Assembly: GCA_051657745.1 (NCBI GenBank)
Contig: JBOFLG010000044.1
Location: 1 to 64,000 of the forward strand
Source of the DNA: JBOFLG01 sp051657745
Lineage (GTDB): Bacteria; Actinomycetota; Actinomycetes; Actinomycetales; Dermatophilaceae
Length of the DNA stretch: 64,000 bases
Direction: 5' to 3'
This document shows positions 17,371-26,038 of the stretch, piece by piece. Below the pieces are notes generated by a model. It did not search any database, was not told where the DNA came from, and saw only the letters and a program-made list of their open reading frames with translations. Each line of letters opens with the position of its first letter. Position 1 is the first letter of the stretch. Made by a program: the position numbers and the translations under genes.

Positions 17371-18288
17371 GTGGGGGTGCTCGTGCCGGGGTCCCGGATC
17401 GGCCCGGCTCGGCTCGCCACTGCGGTCTTGGTCTGTGTCACCGCGGTCTGGGGGTCCACCTTCTTTCTGATCCGCGACCTCGTGGTCACCGTGCCGCCGG
17501 TCGACTTCCTCGCGGTGCGGTTCGCCATCGCGGCCATGGTGATGCTCGTGGTGTTCCGACGGCAGGTTCGCGCGATGGCGCGCCGCGACCTGTGCGTCGG
17601 GGGTGTCCTTGGGGCTCTCTACGGCGCGGCACAGGTACTGCAAACCGTCGGGCTGCAGCACACGGATGCATCGGTCTCGGGGTTCGTCACCGGCAGCTAT
17701 GTGGTGCTCACTCCGGTCCTCGGCGCGCTCTTGCTTCGGGACCGGGTCAGCCGGGTCACCTGGGTCGCAGTTCTGATCGCCATGACCGGTATTGCGGTGC
17801 TGTCGCTGCGTGGGGTGGCGATCGGCACTGGCGAGGTACTCACCCTCGCCTCCGCAGTTCTCTACGCCGGGCACATCATCGCGCTTGGGCGGTGGTCCAC
17901 GCCATCGGCTGCGGTCGGCTTGGCGACCGTGCAGGCCGCCGTGATTGCCATGGTGGCGTCGGTGGGCGCGATACCGGGCGGCGTCACGCTGCCGTCCGGC
18001 GCCGCGTCATGGTCCGCACTGCTGTACCTGGCGCTCGGGGCCGGAGCATTCGCGCTCTGGGCGCAGACCTGGGCGCAGGCCCATCTCACCGCGACTCGAG
18101 CCGCGATCGTGATGGCACTGGAGCCGGTGTTCGCGGCATTCTTCGCGGTGCTGCTCGGCGGCGAGTCGCTCACCGCACGAATGCTGCTCGGTGGCGCGCT
18201 TGTCTTGGCGGCGATGTACCTCGTCGAACTGCAGCTCACCGGGCGGCGTGCCCACCGTCCATCTCCCGGGCGGGTCAGTCCGTGGTGA
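17371..18288 (+). CDS. EamA-family (DMT superfamily) transporter
   Basis: A 305-residue protein with ten predicted membrane helices in two EamA repeats. The first repeat opens with VTAVWGSTFFLIRDLV and includes GLQHTDASVSGFVTGSYVVLTPVLGALLLRD; the second ends with ALEPVFAAFFAVLLGGESLT. This is the drug/metabolite exporter pattern; the substrate is unknown. It begins 12 bases after the kinase stop with an AGGTGGGG site and may be co-transcribed. Its last 14 bases overlap the 3' end of the convergent aroG gene. Confidence 0.87.
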   Translation: MGVLVPGSRIGPARLATAVLVCVTAVWGSTFFLIRDLVVTVPPVDFLAVRFAIAAMVMLVVFRRQVRAMARRDLCVGGVLGALYGAAQVLQTVGLQHTDASVSGFVTGSYVVLTPVLGALLLRDRVSRVTWVAVLIAMTGIAVLSLRGVAIGTGEVLTLASAVLYAGHIIALGRWSTPSAAVGLATVQAAVIAMVASVGAIPGGVTLPSGAASWSALLYLALGAGAFALWAQTWAQAHLTATRAAIVMALEPVFAAFFAVLLGGESLTARMLLGGALVLAAMYLVELQLTGRRAHRPSPGRVSPW

Positions 18289-19627
18289 GCATCTCGGCGA
18301 CGAGGAACGCGAGCTCGAGGCTCTGTTGGTGGTTCAGCCGTGGGTCGCACACCGACTCGTACCGCTTGGCGAGATCGGCGTCGAGGATCCGCTCGGCACC
18401 ACCAAGGCACTCGGTGACGTCGTTGCCGGTGAGCTCGACATGGATGCCGCCCGGATGCGTGCCGAGGCCGCGGTGGACTTCAAAGAACCCGCGCACCTCC
18501 TCGACGACATCATCAAAGTCGCGAGTCTTGTAGCCCGAGGCCGACTCGAAGGTGTTGCCGTGCATCGGGTCGCACACCCAACTGACCTGCGCACCCGAAG
18601 CAGTCACCTTCTCGACGATCGCGGGCAGCGCTTCACGGACCCGCCCCGCGCCCATCCGGGTGATGAAGGTCAGCCGGCCCGGTTCACGCCGTGGGTCCAC
18701 CACCTCCACGATGCGCAACAAATCATCGACATCGGCGTTCGCGGATACCTTGACGCCCACCGGGTTTCGCACCCGCGCCACGAAGTCCACATGCGCGCCA
18801 TCAATGGCTCGGGTGCGCTCGCCCACCCACACGAAGTGGCCAGAGGTGTCGTAGAGCTCACCAGTGCGCGAGTCGACCCTGGTAAGCGGTCGCTCGTAGT
18901 CGAGCAGCAGGGCCTCGTGTGCGGAGAAGAACTCGGTACTGCGCATCGTGTCGAAGTCGGCGCCGCAGGCCTGCATGAACCGCATTGCCTTGTCGATGTC
19001 CCGGGCAAGCCGTTCGTACCGTGCGTTGGCGGCATTGGCGACGAAACCCTTGTTCCAGTCGTGCACGTGACGCAGATCGGCGAAGCCGCCGGAGGTGAAA
19101 GCGCGCACGAGGTTCAGCGTCGCGCTGCTCGCATGGTAGGCCCGCACCAGCCGCTGCGGATCGGGCTGCCGGGCCTCGGGAGTGAACTCGAAGTCGTTGA
19201 CCATGTCCCCGCGGTACGCGGGCAGAGTGACGCCGTCTCGGGTCTCGTTCCCGCTACTACGCGGTTTCGCGTACTGACCCGCGATCCGGCCCACCTTCAC
19301 CACCGGGACCGATGCACCGTAGGTGAGCACGGCAGCCATCTGCAGGATGGTCTTGACCCGGTCCCGGATGTTGTCGGCGGTGGCCGACGAGAACGTCTCC
19401 GCGCAGTCTCCGCCCTGGAGCACGAACGCCTCGCCCTGGGAGACTGCCGCCATCCGCTGACGGAGCACGTCACACTCCCCGGCAAACACCAGCGGCGGGT
19501 AACTGGCGAGGGTGGCGACCGCGTCGTCAAGGCGTTGCTGGTCGGGCCATTCCGGCTGCTGGGCAGCCGGCAGGCTCGCGCCGGCAGCGAGCTGGGCGGT
19601 CAGGTCGTCGGCGGTGGGCGCACTCAC
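18275..19627 (-). CDS. aroG: 3-deoxy-D-arabino-heptulosonate 7-phosphate synthase, class II
   Basis: First enzyme of the shikimate pathway, joining phosphoenolpyruvate and erythrose 4-phosphate; 450 residues, usual for class II. Family motifs are QGGDCAETF near residue 71, GQYAKPRSS, the metal-binding CDPMHGNT near 351, and HPGGIHVELTG. Class II enzymes in mycobacteria are feedback-inhibited by aromatic amino acids and partner with chorismate mutase. The GTG at 19627 has TATCCT 8 bases upstream and no ribosome site. It stands alone as a leftward unit, convergent with the EamA gene. Confidence 0.95.
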   Translation of the reverse strand: MSAPTADDLTAQLAAGASLPAAQQPEWPDQQRLDDAVATLASYPPLVFAGECDVLRQRMAAVSQGEAFVLQGGDCAETFSSATADNIRDRVKTILQMAAVLTYGASVPVVKVGRIAGQYAKPRSSGNETRDGVTLPAYRGDMVNDFEFTPEARQPDPQRLVRAYHASSATLNLVRAFTSGGFADLRHVHDWNKGFVANAANARYERLARDIDKAMRFMQACGADFDTMRSTEFFSAHEALLLDYERPLTRVDSRTGELYDTSGHFVWVGERTRAIDGAHVDFVARVRNPVGVKVSANADVDDLLRIVEVVDPRREPGRLTFITRMGAGRVREALPAIVEKVTASGAQVSWVCDPMHGNTFESASGYKTRDFDDVVEEVRGFFEVHRGLGTHPGGIHVELTGNDVTECLGGAERILDADLAKRYESVCDPRLNHQQSLELAFLVAEMLTTD

Positions 19628-19635
19628 GGTGCCTA

Positions 19636-19641
19636 AGGATA
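19636..19641 (-). promoter_or_regulatory. -10 element for aroG
   Basis: TATCCT on the minus strand, 8 bases before the aroG GTG; consistent with a leaderless or nearly leaderless message. Confidence 0.5.
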
Positions 19642-19704
19642 GGCGCCGCCCGGTGGCTCAGGCTCGGCCGGCCGGATGCCGGTCACCTGCCGAAGCGTCG
19701 CGCG

Positions 19705-20418
19705 TCATCCGCGTGGGTCATGGTCTTCGAGACCTCGGGACAACGCGAAGCGCACCAGCTCGACCCGATTGTGCAGGTGCAGTTTGCCGAGAGTGTTCTG
19801 CACATGGTTTTGGACAGTGCGGTGCGAGACGAACAACTCGCTCGCAATCTCCTTGTACGACATGCCAGTAGCGACAAAGCGCAACACCTCGGTCTCGCGA
19901 GCGGTGAGCTCGGGAATCGGGCGGGCGCGGGCGGCTTCACTGGCCGCGTCCTGCTCCGGCTCGGTGGCCAGACGGCGGAACTCGCCCAGCACCAGGCCGG
20001 CCAGCCCCGACGTGAAGACCGCCTCACCGCGGGCCGTGGCGAGCACCGCATCGACGATCTCGTCGGCAGACGCGGACTTGACGAGATAGCCGGTGGCGCC
20101 GGCCTTGATGGCCGCGAGCACATCGTGCTGCTCCCCACTCGCCGAGAGAATCAGCACCCGGGTCGCCAGGTCGCCCAGAGCACGACAGACCTCATCACCA
20201 CGCAGGCCCGGCAGATTGAGGTCGAGCACCAGCACGTCGGGTTGAGTGGCCCGGGCTCGGCGCACTGCTGCCGGCCCGTCGGCAGCAGTGGCGACCACGG
20301 TGAGGCCTCGGTCGACCAAGTCCCGCTCCAGCGCCGTCAACCACACCGGATGATCGTCGGCGACCAGCACCGTGGGCGAGCCGGCCGAGTGGGCGGATGT
20401 CGTGGGTTCGGAGGTCAT
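19705..20418 (-). CDS. macR: Response regulator, NarL/LuxR type (MacR-like)
   Basis: A 237-residue regulator. The receiver domain has the acidic pair VADDHP near residue 19, the phospho-acceptor DVLVLDLNLPG, and the conserved lysine in GYLVKSAS. A LuxR-type helix-turn-helix follows at about 172-230 (ELTARETEVLRFVATGMSYKEIA). The ATG at 20418 overlaps the histidine kinase stop by 4 bases (ATGA) and has GGAG 6 bases upstream, so the pair is translated together. Gene order near aroG matches MacRS of Streptomyces, a system affecting morphogenesis and antibiotic production; the targets here are unknown. Confidence 0.88.
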   Translation of the reverse strand: MTSEPTTSAHSAGSPTVLVADDHPVWLTALERDLVDRGLTVVATAADGPAAVRRARATQPDVLVLDLNLPGLRGDEVCRALGDLATRVLILSASGEQHDVLAAIKAGATGYLVKSASADEIVDAVLATARGEAVFTSGLAGLVLGEFRRLATEPEQDAASEAARARPIPELTARETEVLRFVATGMSYKEIASELFVSHRTVQNHVQNTLGKLHLHNRVELVRFALSRGLEDHDPRG

Positions 20419-21596
20419 CGGCGCTCCACGGAGCCGCGGGGGATGATAATTCGCACGGTGCATCCTGCACCCGGACGCGTAGTCCACGTCGCTGACCCGC
20501 CGAGGTCCTCGATTCGGCCACGGATGGAGGCGCTGACCCCCAGCCGTCCGTCGGCGGCGGCGTCAACCAGGCGGGCCGGCTCGGTGCCCATCCCGTCGTC
20601 ACGGACCGTCAGTTCGACACTGCGAGCGTCGCCCTCGAGCAGCACCCACGACCGTGCGCGCGGGCCCGCATGCACCGCGACATTGTCGAGGGCGGCGCCC
20701 AGCGCGGCACCGATCTCGGCGGCGACGACGGGATCGACCAGGATCGGCCCGGCTGGCACCGAGACATCGACCCCAGGCCGTTCGACCGTGCTGACGGCGA
20801 TTCGGAGGTCGACCTCGGCGCCCTCGGCGCCGTGCAGGACCCCGAGTGCCCCGGCATCAGCTGCGCCGACACCGGAGACGAAACGCCGGAGGGCCCGCTC
20901 CTGGTCAGCGGCCAGTTCGGCCAGTTCGACAGCCGGCCCAGCAAGCTCGTTGCCACGGCGGTGGATGTAGGCCAGCGACTGCAGCACGCCGTCGTGGACG
21001 ACCCGAGCGATGCGTTCCCGCTCGTGCAGGCGTTCCCGTTCACGCAGGACCTGTTCCTCCTGGGCCAACCCCGACCGCGCCAGGTCGACCGCGAGCCCGA
21101 CCAGCCCGCCGAGCAGGACGAGGATGACAATGTTGTGAAGCGTCGCCTGGGTGGGCTCCCGGACCTGGATCAGGTCGGCGACGGCGATCACCGCCGCCGC
21201 GACCAACCCACCACGGGCTCCTGACCCGAGCGCGGCTGCCACCACCGGACCCGCGGCCCACACCGTCGGGAGCGTGAACTGGCCCGCTGCAATCGAGGCC
21301 GGCGTCTCGGCGAGCGTCGTCGCAAGGATGCCGAGCACGGCGAGGGACACCTCGACCACCACGACCCGCCGGGTTCGTCCTCGGTAGACGAGCAGACCGA
21401 GGGACCAGGCCAGCATCAGCGCGAGTATCACCACCGCCACCCACGGCCGGACCATTGCCTCGTGGCGCTGCCAGACCAGGAGCGCCGCGTACAGCGCCGC
21501 ACAGGGGCGGAAGATGTCGAGGCCACGGTGGAACGCCACGACCACCACCGGCTCTCGCCGGCCGGTGCGTGCCGAACGCGGCTTCAGCGGACCCAT
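20415..21596 (-). CDS. macS: Sensor histidine kinase, MacS type
   Basis: A 393-residue membrane kinase with five to six N-terminal helices (about 25-175). A dimerisation/phosphoacceptor segment follows with the histidine in RVVHDGVLQSL near residue 211. The C-terminal HATPase domain has ALDNVAVHAG as N box and DDGMG as G1 box. The HisKA_3-like arrangement fits the MacS/DegS group. It phosphorylates the response regulator encoded directly downstream. The start ATG at 21596 lies 11 bases after the acyltransferase stop and has no obvious ribosome site, suggesting coupling to that gene. Signal unknown; the lack of a large extracellular domain suggests sensing in or at the membrane. Confidence 0.87.
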   Translation of the reverse strand: MGPLKPRSARTGRREPVVVVAFHRGLDIFRPCAALYAALLVWQRHEAMVRPWVAVVILALMLAWSLGLLVYRGRTRRVVVVEVSLAVLGILATTLAETPASIAAGQFTLPTVWAAGPVVAAALGSGARGGLVAAAVIAVADLIQVREPTQATLHNIVILVLLGGLVGLAVDLARSGLAQEEQVLRERERLHERERIARVVHDGVLQSLAYIHRRGNELAGPAVELAELAADQERALRRFVSGVGAADAGALGVLHGAEGAEVDLRIAVSTVERPGVDVSVPAGPILVDPVVAAEIGAALGAALDNVAVHAGPRARSWVLLEGDARSVELTVRDDGMGTEPARLVDAAADGRLGVSASIRGRIEDLGGSATWTTRPGAGCTVRIIIPRGSVERR

Positions 21597-21607
21597 GCCG
21601 GATGCCG

Positions 21608-22456
21608 TCAGCTCGCCCGCCGCTCCGCACCTGGGTCGGGCTGCGGCCGCTCCGCACCCGGGCCCTGAACAGGTCGGTCCGAACCCTCGTCGGGTGCGTC
21701 GAGTGCCTCCTCCAACTCAGCGGCGGCTCGACCGGGCCGCGCCGCATCGGCCGCCTCACGAGCCTTGTTCTTTTTCTCCCGCGCGATGCGCTCCTTCATC
21801 ACGGAGGCGTACATGTCGACGTACTCCTGGCCGCTCAGTTCCATCAGGGCGTACATGATCTCATCGGTTACTGAGCGGAGGACGAACCGGTCGCTCTCCA
21901 TACCTTCGTAGCGCGAGAAATCGAGGGGCTCTCCAAGACGCACACCGACTCGCACCAACGTCGGCACCGTGGCCCCCGTGGGTTGGGCCTTATCGGTGTC
22001 GATCATCGCGACCGGGATCACCGGAACGCCCGCTTCGAGCGCCATCCGAGCTACCCCGGTCTTGCCCTTGTAGAGCCGGCCGTCGGGGCTGCGAGTGCCC
22101 TCCGGGTAGAGGCCGAGCAAGTCCCCGCGGCGCAGCACACGTAAGCCGGAACGCAGTGCAGCCTCACTGGCGTGACCCCCAGCGCGGTCGACCGGCAACT
22201 GGCCCACCCCGCGGAAGAACGCCGCGGTCAGGCGACCTTTGAGGCCAGCTCCGGTGAAGTAGTCAGATTTGGCCAGAAACGTCATCCGCCGCGGCACCAC
22301 CAGAGGCAAGAAAATCGAGTCGGAAAACGAGAGGTGGTTGCTGGCGAAAATGGCGCCACCATGCTCGGGTACATGCTCGGCGCCCTCGACCCACGGCCGA
22401 AACAGCATCCGGAGAAGCGGCCCGAGAACGACCGTCTTGAGCACCCAGTAAAACAC
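21608..22456 (-). CDS. 1-acylglycerol-3-phosphate O-acyltransferase (PlsC family)
   Basis: Phospholipid acyltransferase, 282 residues. The catalytic motif is NHLSFSDS (NHxxxxD) near residue 42, followed by FRGVGQLPVDR and the acceptor-binding YPEGTRSPDG. An N-terminal membrane-associating stretch (FYWVLKTVVLGPLLRML) and a charged C-terminal extension of about 60 residues rich in Ala, Glu and Pro are present. It probably makes phosphatidic acid. The GTG at 22456 has GAAGGG 7 bases upstream; the longer frame to 22879 has no family sequence. It lies upstream of macSR on the same strand and corresponds in position to Rv2182c. Confidence 0.88.
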   Translation of the reverse strand: MFYWVLKTVVLGPLLRMLFRPWVEGAEHVPEHGGAIFASNHLSFSDSIFLPLVVPRRMTFLAKSDYFTGAGLKGRLTAAFFRGVGQLPVDRAGGHASEAALRSGLRVLRRGDLLGLYPEGTRSPDGRLYKGKTGVARMALEAGVPVIPVAMIDTDKAQPTGATVPTLVRVGVRLGEPLDFSRYEGMESDRFVLRSVTDEIMYALMELSGQEYVDMYASVMKERIAREKKNKAREAADAARPGRAAAELEEALDAPDEGSDRPVQGPGAERPQPDPGAERRAS

Positions 22457-22706
22457 CCGACCACCCTTCGTCAGCCGACGTCCACAGCCTAGTGCACCGT
22501 GCCACCACGACCGGGGTGGACGGTGGCGCGCGAACCCCCGGTCGGGTAGCCATTCCGCCGATGACCGGCGTGATGATGGCCAGCGCGTGGCGGCGGCCGC
22601 GGCGGGCACAGTGGGCGGTTCGGCCAGGCTGCCAGGCCCTCGGCCCAGAGCCGCCGATGGCGTGCGAAGATCATCGGGTCGAGCCCGACGTGCCAGGAGA
22701 CCAGCC

Positions 22707-23246
22707 GTGACCGAGCGACCAGGGGAGATGGACGAGCGCGATATTGACGCGCGCTTCGCATCCATCGTGGCCGGCTGGGAGTCGGCCACGCCGACCCGCG
22801 GCACGGCATCCGACGACGAGTCCACTTCGCGATCCACCGAGTTGCGCCCTCCACCACCCGCCGAGGACGGCGCTGGCACCGCCGTCCGCGGCGCGGAGCA
22901 GACCGATCACGAGTCAGCGTCGTTCGTCGCCGTGCCCAGTTCGTCCTGGCGCGCCTCGTCGCCGGCGGAGCCCGAGCAGACCCGGGACGACGCTGGGGCA
23001 GAGGAGCATTTCGAGCCGCCGGCGGTGGAGCTCCCGCCCCACGAAGACCTGCACTTCTGGGGTGCGGTGGTCGGGCTCGTCCTGGGGCCGACGCTGCTGG
23101 TGTACGTCGCGTTGGCGCGGCCGTTCCACAGTGCCCGGTGGTTCGCTGCGGCCGTCCTGCTCACTCTCATCGGGTTCGGCCTGCTCCTGGTGCGGCAGCC
23201 ACGCGACCGCGACCCGACCGACCCCGACGACGGTGCCCGCGTCTGA
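22707..23246 (+). CDS. Conserved-looking membrane protein of unknown function
   Basis: A 179-residue protein. The first 115 residues are acidic and rich in Ser, Pro and Glu (probably disordered), starting with MDERDIDARFASIVAGWES after a GTG start. The last 65 residues contain two membrane helices (about 117-137 and 145-163) and a short charged tail. The GTG at 22707 has AGGAGA 6 bases upstream; an ATG at 22728 is a second choice. The FASIVAGW segment is seen in small actinobacterial membrane proteins, but I know no function. It is divergent from the acyltransferase and convergent with the EEP-family gene. Confidence 0.7.
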   Translation: MTERPGEMDERDIDARFASIVAGWESATPTRGTASDDESTSRSTELRPPPPAEDGAGTAVRGAEQTDHESASFVAVPSSSWRASSPAEPEQTRDDAGAEEHFEPPAVELPPHEDLHFWGAVVGLVLGPTLLVYVALARPFHSARWFAAAVLLTLIGFGLLLVRQPRDRDPTDPDDGARV

Positions 23247-23266
23247 CCCCAGCCCCCGCCGATGCG

Positions 23267-23950
23267 TCATGCGGTGGGAACCTCCAGGTCCACCCAGGCT
23301 GGGCGGTGGTCGCTGGCGCGGGACCACACGGCCTCTGGCACCGCGACCTCCGAGGGTCGCCGCGGCACCAGCGAGGGCGAGGCGAACAGGACATCAAGGC
23401 GGCGACGCGGAGAGCGGGACGGGTAGGTCGGCCCGGACGGCCCCACGAGCCGCAGCCGGTCCGGCACGTCGATCAGCCGCCAGGCCGCACCAGTCTCATC
23501 TTCGTTGAGATCACCGGCCACGACGAGTGGGCCTGGTCCGTCGAGGGCACGAAGCACCCGCTCGGTATGCGCCACCCGCTCGGCCCGGCGCAGCGACAGG
23601 TGCACCGACACCACCGTGAGTGACTCGCCGGTCGGTGTGGACACCCGAACCACCGCGAAACCGCGGGTGCGGTCCGGCCATCGCACCGGCAGACTCAGAT
23701 GCCGGGCGTCAACCACCGTGACCCGGGGTGAGGTGAACACCGTGGTGCCGCCGCTCCCCCGGTGCGAACCGGTCCACTGCATCCCGCAGCGCTCCGCAAA
23801 CCGGGCGGTGCGCCATCCGCCGCCCAGCCGACGCGGCACCTCCTGGAGACACAACACATCGGGGTCTACGGCCCGGACCAGCCGGGCGGCCAGCCGCCAA
23901 TCGTCCAGGAAGTCACGCAGGTTGTACGTCGCAACCCGGATGACGTGCAT
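23267..23950 (-). CDS. Endonuclease/exonuclease/phosphatase family protein
   Basis: A 227-residue protein with the DNase I-like fold. VATYNLRDF at the N-terminus contributes the first metal ligand, CLQEVPRR the catalytic glutamate, VVSVHLS a histidine-bearing strand, and VVAGDLNEDE the Asp/Asn pair. SDHRPAWVDLEV is the terminal catalytic Asp-His. All hallmark residues are present, so it should be an active phosphodiesterase or phosphatase; the substrate (nucleic acid, sphingo- or inositol lipid) is not predictable. The ATG at 23950 lies 5 bases after the glucokinase stop, making it the last gene of that operon. Confidence 0.87.
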   Translation of the reverse strand: MHVIRVATYNLRDFLDDWRLAARLVRAVDPDVLCLQEVPRRLGGGWRTARFAERCGMQWTGSHRGSGGTTVFTSPRVTVVDARHLSLPVRWPDRTRGFAVVRVSTPTGESLTVVSVHLSLRRAERVAHTERVLRALDGPGPLVVAGDLNEDETGAAWRLIDVPDRLRLVGPSGPTYPSRSPRRRLDVLFASPSLVPRRPSEVAVPEAVWSRASDHRPAWVDLEVPTA

Positions 23951-23955
23951 GGGCC

Positions 23956-24930
23956 TCAGCCTCCGACCGCCTCGCGACGGGCCAGGTCGGCTGCGCCGAC
24001 CATCCCTGCCTCATTGCCGAGCGCGGCAGCCACGATGCGGGCCTCCGGGCGGTATCCACGACCGGTGAGCTGGCGCCGGAACGCCTCCCGTGCAGGGTCG
24101 AGCAGGAGGTCGCCGGCGGCGCTTACCCCACCGCCCACGACAAATGTGCCGGGGTCGAGCGCTGCCGCCAGGTTCGCCATGCCGGCGCCCAACCAACGCC
24201 CGACCTCGCCAATCAGCTCACCCGCCAAGGCGTCTCCGTCCCTGGCCGCATCGGTGATCAGCGGGCCGGTGAGGTCCTCGACGCGGCCGCCGACCCGAGC
24301 AAACAGGTCGGTGGCCACCGGGCTGCCGGTCGAGGCCAAGACCCGCGCCTCCCGGACCAGGGCGTTACCCGAGGCGTACTGCTCCCAGCAGCCCCGGTTT
24401 CCGCACTGACAGCGGATGCCGTCGGGCACCACCTGCAGATGCCCAAACTCGCCAGCGAAGCCAAACCGGCCGCGATACACCTCGCCATCGACCAAGACCC
24501 CACCACCGATGCCGGTACCGAGGTTGACGAGCACAAGGTGGCTCTCGCCGCGGGCCGACCCGAACCGGTACTCCGCGCGGGCTGCGGCGTTGGCGTCGTT
24601 GTCAACCACGATCGGCCGGTCGATGCGGGTGCTCAGCGCGGCGCGCAACGGTTCGCCGCGCCACGCCAGATGGGGAGCGAACACGACCGTGGCGCGGTCA
24701 GCCGCAACGAAACCAGCGGCGCCGATTCCCACGGCGACGACGTCGTCACCGTGGGCGAGCAACTCGGCCACCACCGACGCGATGGTGTCCTCGACGACCC
24801 GCGGGCTCTTGCTTCGGTCGGGGGTGTCGCGGCGCGCACGGCGCAACACCTGTCCGGCGCCGTCGACCACGCCTCCGGCCACCTTGGTGCCGCCGATGTC
24901 GATGCCGATCGCAAGCGGCTCCTCACTCAC
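23956..24930 (-). CDS. glkA: ROK-family glucokinase
   Basis: Phosphorylates glucose with ATP; 324 residues. Family features are the N-terminal phosphate-binding IGIDIGGTKVAGG and the catalytic aspartate in VDNDANAAARAE. The zinc-binding ROK signature is GEFGHLQV followed by CQCGNRGCWEQYASG, and GGGVSAAGDLLL lies near the C-terminus. The GTG at 24930 overlaps the end of the preceding gene by 8 bases, so translation is coupled. The position downstream of macRS resembles glkA of Streptomyces, where this enzyme also mediates glucose repression; the sugar importer earlier in the window may feed it. Confidence 0.92.
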   Translation of the reverse strand: MSEEPLAIGIDIGGTKVAGGVVDGAGQVLRRARRDTPDRSKSPRVVEDTIASVVAELLAHGDDVVAVGIGAAGFVAADRATVVFAPHLAWRGEPLRAALSTRIDRPIVVDNDANAAARAEYRFGSARGESHLVLVNLGTGIGGGVLVDGEVYRGRFGFAGEFGHLQVVPDGIRCQCGNRGCWEQYASGNALVREARVLASTGSPVATDLFARVGGRVEDLTGPLITDAARDGDALAGELIGEVGRWLGAGMANLAAALDPGTFVVGGGVSAAGDLLLDPAREAFRRQLTGRGYRPEARIVAAALGNEAGMVGAADLARREAVGG

Positions 24931-25399
24931 TGGGAGACTCGCCCTCGGCATCGGTGGATGGGTCGGCGGCAGCATCGGTGGATGGGTCGGCGCCGGCATC
25001 GGTGGACGAATCGGCGGCAGATGACCACTGCCCGGCAAGGTCCGTGAGTACCGCGGCGCCGAATGCGGCCAGGCCGGCCAACCCGGAGAGGGTCTCCGGA
25101 CTGACCTGCCGAACGACCGCCACCGAGCGGCAGATGGGGCACCACTGGCAGACCGGGTCGTGCGGTGGCGGCGCGGCCTCTCCGTCCATCGCAGCGCCGG
25201 CCGGCGCTCCTGGCCCCGGGACGTACTGTGCACCGCGGGATGGTGCCGCCGCGGTTGGGTGCCACGGGCCCTCCGGCGTCTCGCTCGCGGGAGGTGCGTC
25301 GCCGCCGGAGCACTCGGAAAGTCGGAGGATGCTCGCGACCAAGCGGGCCGCCTCGTCGGCGACCGAACCGACCTGCTCCTGGGACCGCTCAGCAACCAT
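24923..25399 (-). CDS. Hypothetical protein with CxxCxxC motif and repeat tail
   Basis: A 158-residue protein that I cannot assign. The N-terminal half starts MVAERSQEQVGSVADEAARLVASI, a likely helix. The middle has a Pro/Ala-rich stretch and a cysteine cluster CQWCPIC that could hold a metal. A hydrophobic stretch (SGLAGLAAFGAAVLTDLAG) is followed by a tail of three repeats of DPSTDA type encoded by a 24-base tandem repeat. The ATG at 25399 has GAGGAGG 9 bases upstream. It overlaps glucokinase by 8 bases, so the two are probably made together. Related small Cys-containing proteins occur next to glkA in other actinobacteria. Confidence 0.7.
   Translation of the reverse strand: MVAERSQEQVGSVADEAARLVASILRLSECSGGDAPPASETPEGPWHPTAAAPSRGAQYVPGPGAPAGAAMDGEAAPPPHDPVCQWCPICRSVAVVRQVSPETLSGLAGLAAFGAAVLTDLAGQWSSAADSSTDAGADPSTDAAADPSTDAEGESPSE
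24949..25020. repeat. Three 24-base tandem repeats in coding sequence
   Basis: Units at 24949-24972, 24973-24996 and 24997-25020, each beginning CATCGGTGGA. The first two differ at two bases near the end, and the third at several positions. They encode eight-residue units (STDAxADP type) at the end of the hypothetical gene before glucokinase. Confidence 0.9.
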
Positions 25400-25495
25400 C
25401 GGCCATGGCCTCCTCGACCCGGCGGACCGGTGGAGCACCCAGTGTCGTGCTGCCCACGCGCGCGCCAGTGCCCGGCCCGGCCCAGGTCATCACGG

Positions 25496-25939
25496 TCAGC
25501 CCTCGACGCGCTTTTTCAACTCGGTGAGCGCCGTACTGATGATGTGCTTCTCAGCCTTGCGCTTGAGCATGCCGATCATCGGCATCGTCAGATCGACCTC
25601 GAGGTGGTACGTGACGGTGGTGCGCTCATCGGTTCTGCTCACCGTGTAACTGCCGGTCAGGGCCTTGAGCAGGCCGGCTCGCACCAAGTGCCAGGACACC
25701 ACGGCGGTGCCGTTCTCGGCAACGTCCCAGTCGTACTGGAGCACGTAGGTGTCCTTGATCGCGCCAGCGTCGAGAGTGAACTCAACCTGGTCGGCCCAGC
25801 CGTCACCGTGCTCGCTGAGCACCGTGCACTGGCGAACCTGCTCGGCCCACTCGGGGTACTGCTCGAAGTCTGCGATCACGTCGAGTACCGCACCTGGCGC
25901 CGCGGCGATCTCGACGGAGGACTGGGTCCGGTCGGCCAT
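25496..25939 (-). CDS. SRPBCC-family (polyketide cyclase/START-like) protein
   Basis: A 147-residue single-domain protein of the Bet v 1-like SRPBCC fold. It begins SSVEIAAAPGAVLDVIADFEQYPEW, the usual first strand and helices, and ends with the long C-terminal helix (MLKRKAEKHIISTALTELKKRV). Such proteins bind hydrophobic ligands in a central cavity; this one resembles the Rv2185c (TB16.3) group, of unknown ligand. The ATG at 25939 has TACCCT 6 bases upstream and no ribosome site, so it is leaderless. Upstream and divergent lies the acyl-CoA synthetase gene, an arrangement also seen around Rv2185c-Rv2187. Confidence 0.85.
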   Translation of the reverse strand: MADRTQSSVEIAAAPGAVLDVIADFEQYPEWAEQVRQCTVLSEHGDGWADQVEFTLDAGAIKDTYVLQYDWDVAENGTAVVSWHLVRAGLLKALTGSYTVSRTDERTTVTYHLEVDLTMPMIGMLKRKAEKHIISTALTELKKRVEG

Positions 25940-25945
25940 GGTCGG

Positions 25946-25951
25946 AGGGTA
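25946..25951 (-). promoter_or_regulatory. -10 element for leaderless SRPBCC gene
   Basis: TACCCT on the minus strand, 6 bases before the ATG at 25939. Confidence 0.6.
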
Positions 25952-26038
25952 CTCGCTCGCGGACGCCATACTGGTGCCGGGCCGACCACCGGCGAGCCCT
26001 CGACCGCCCGCTCCGCCGCTGTTACCTGAGGAGGCCAC

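Noticed and set aside
24949..25020. CRISPR-like repeat array
   Set aside because: Units are directly adjacent 24-mers with no spacers and lie in frame inside a gene; they are ordinary tandem repeats.
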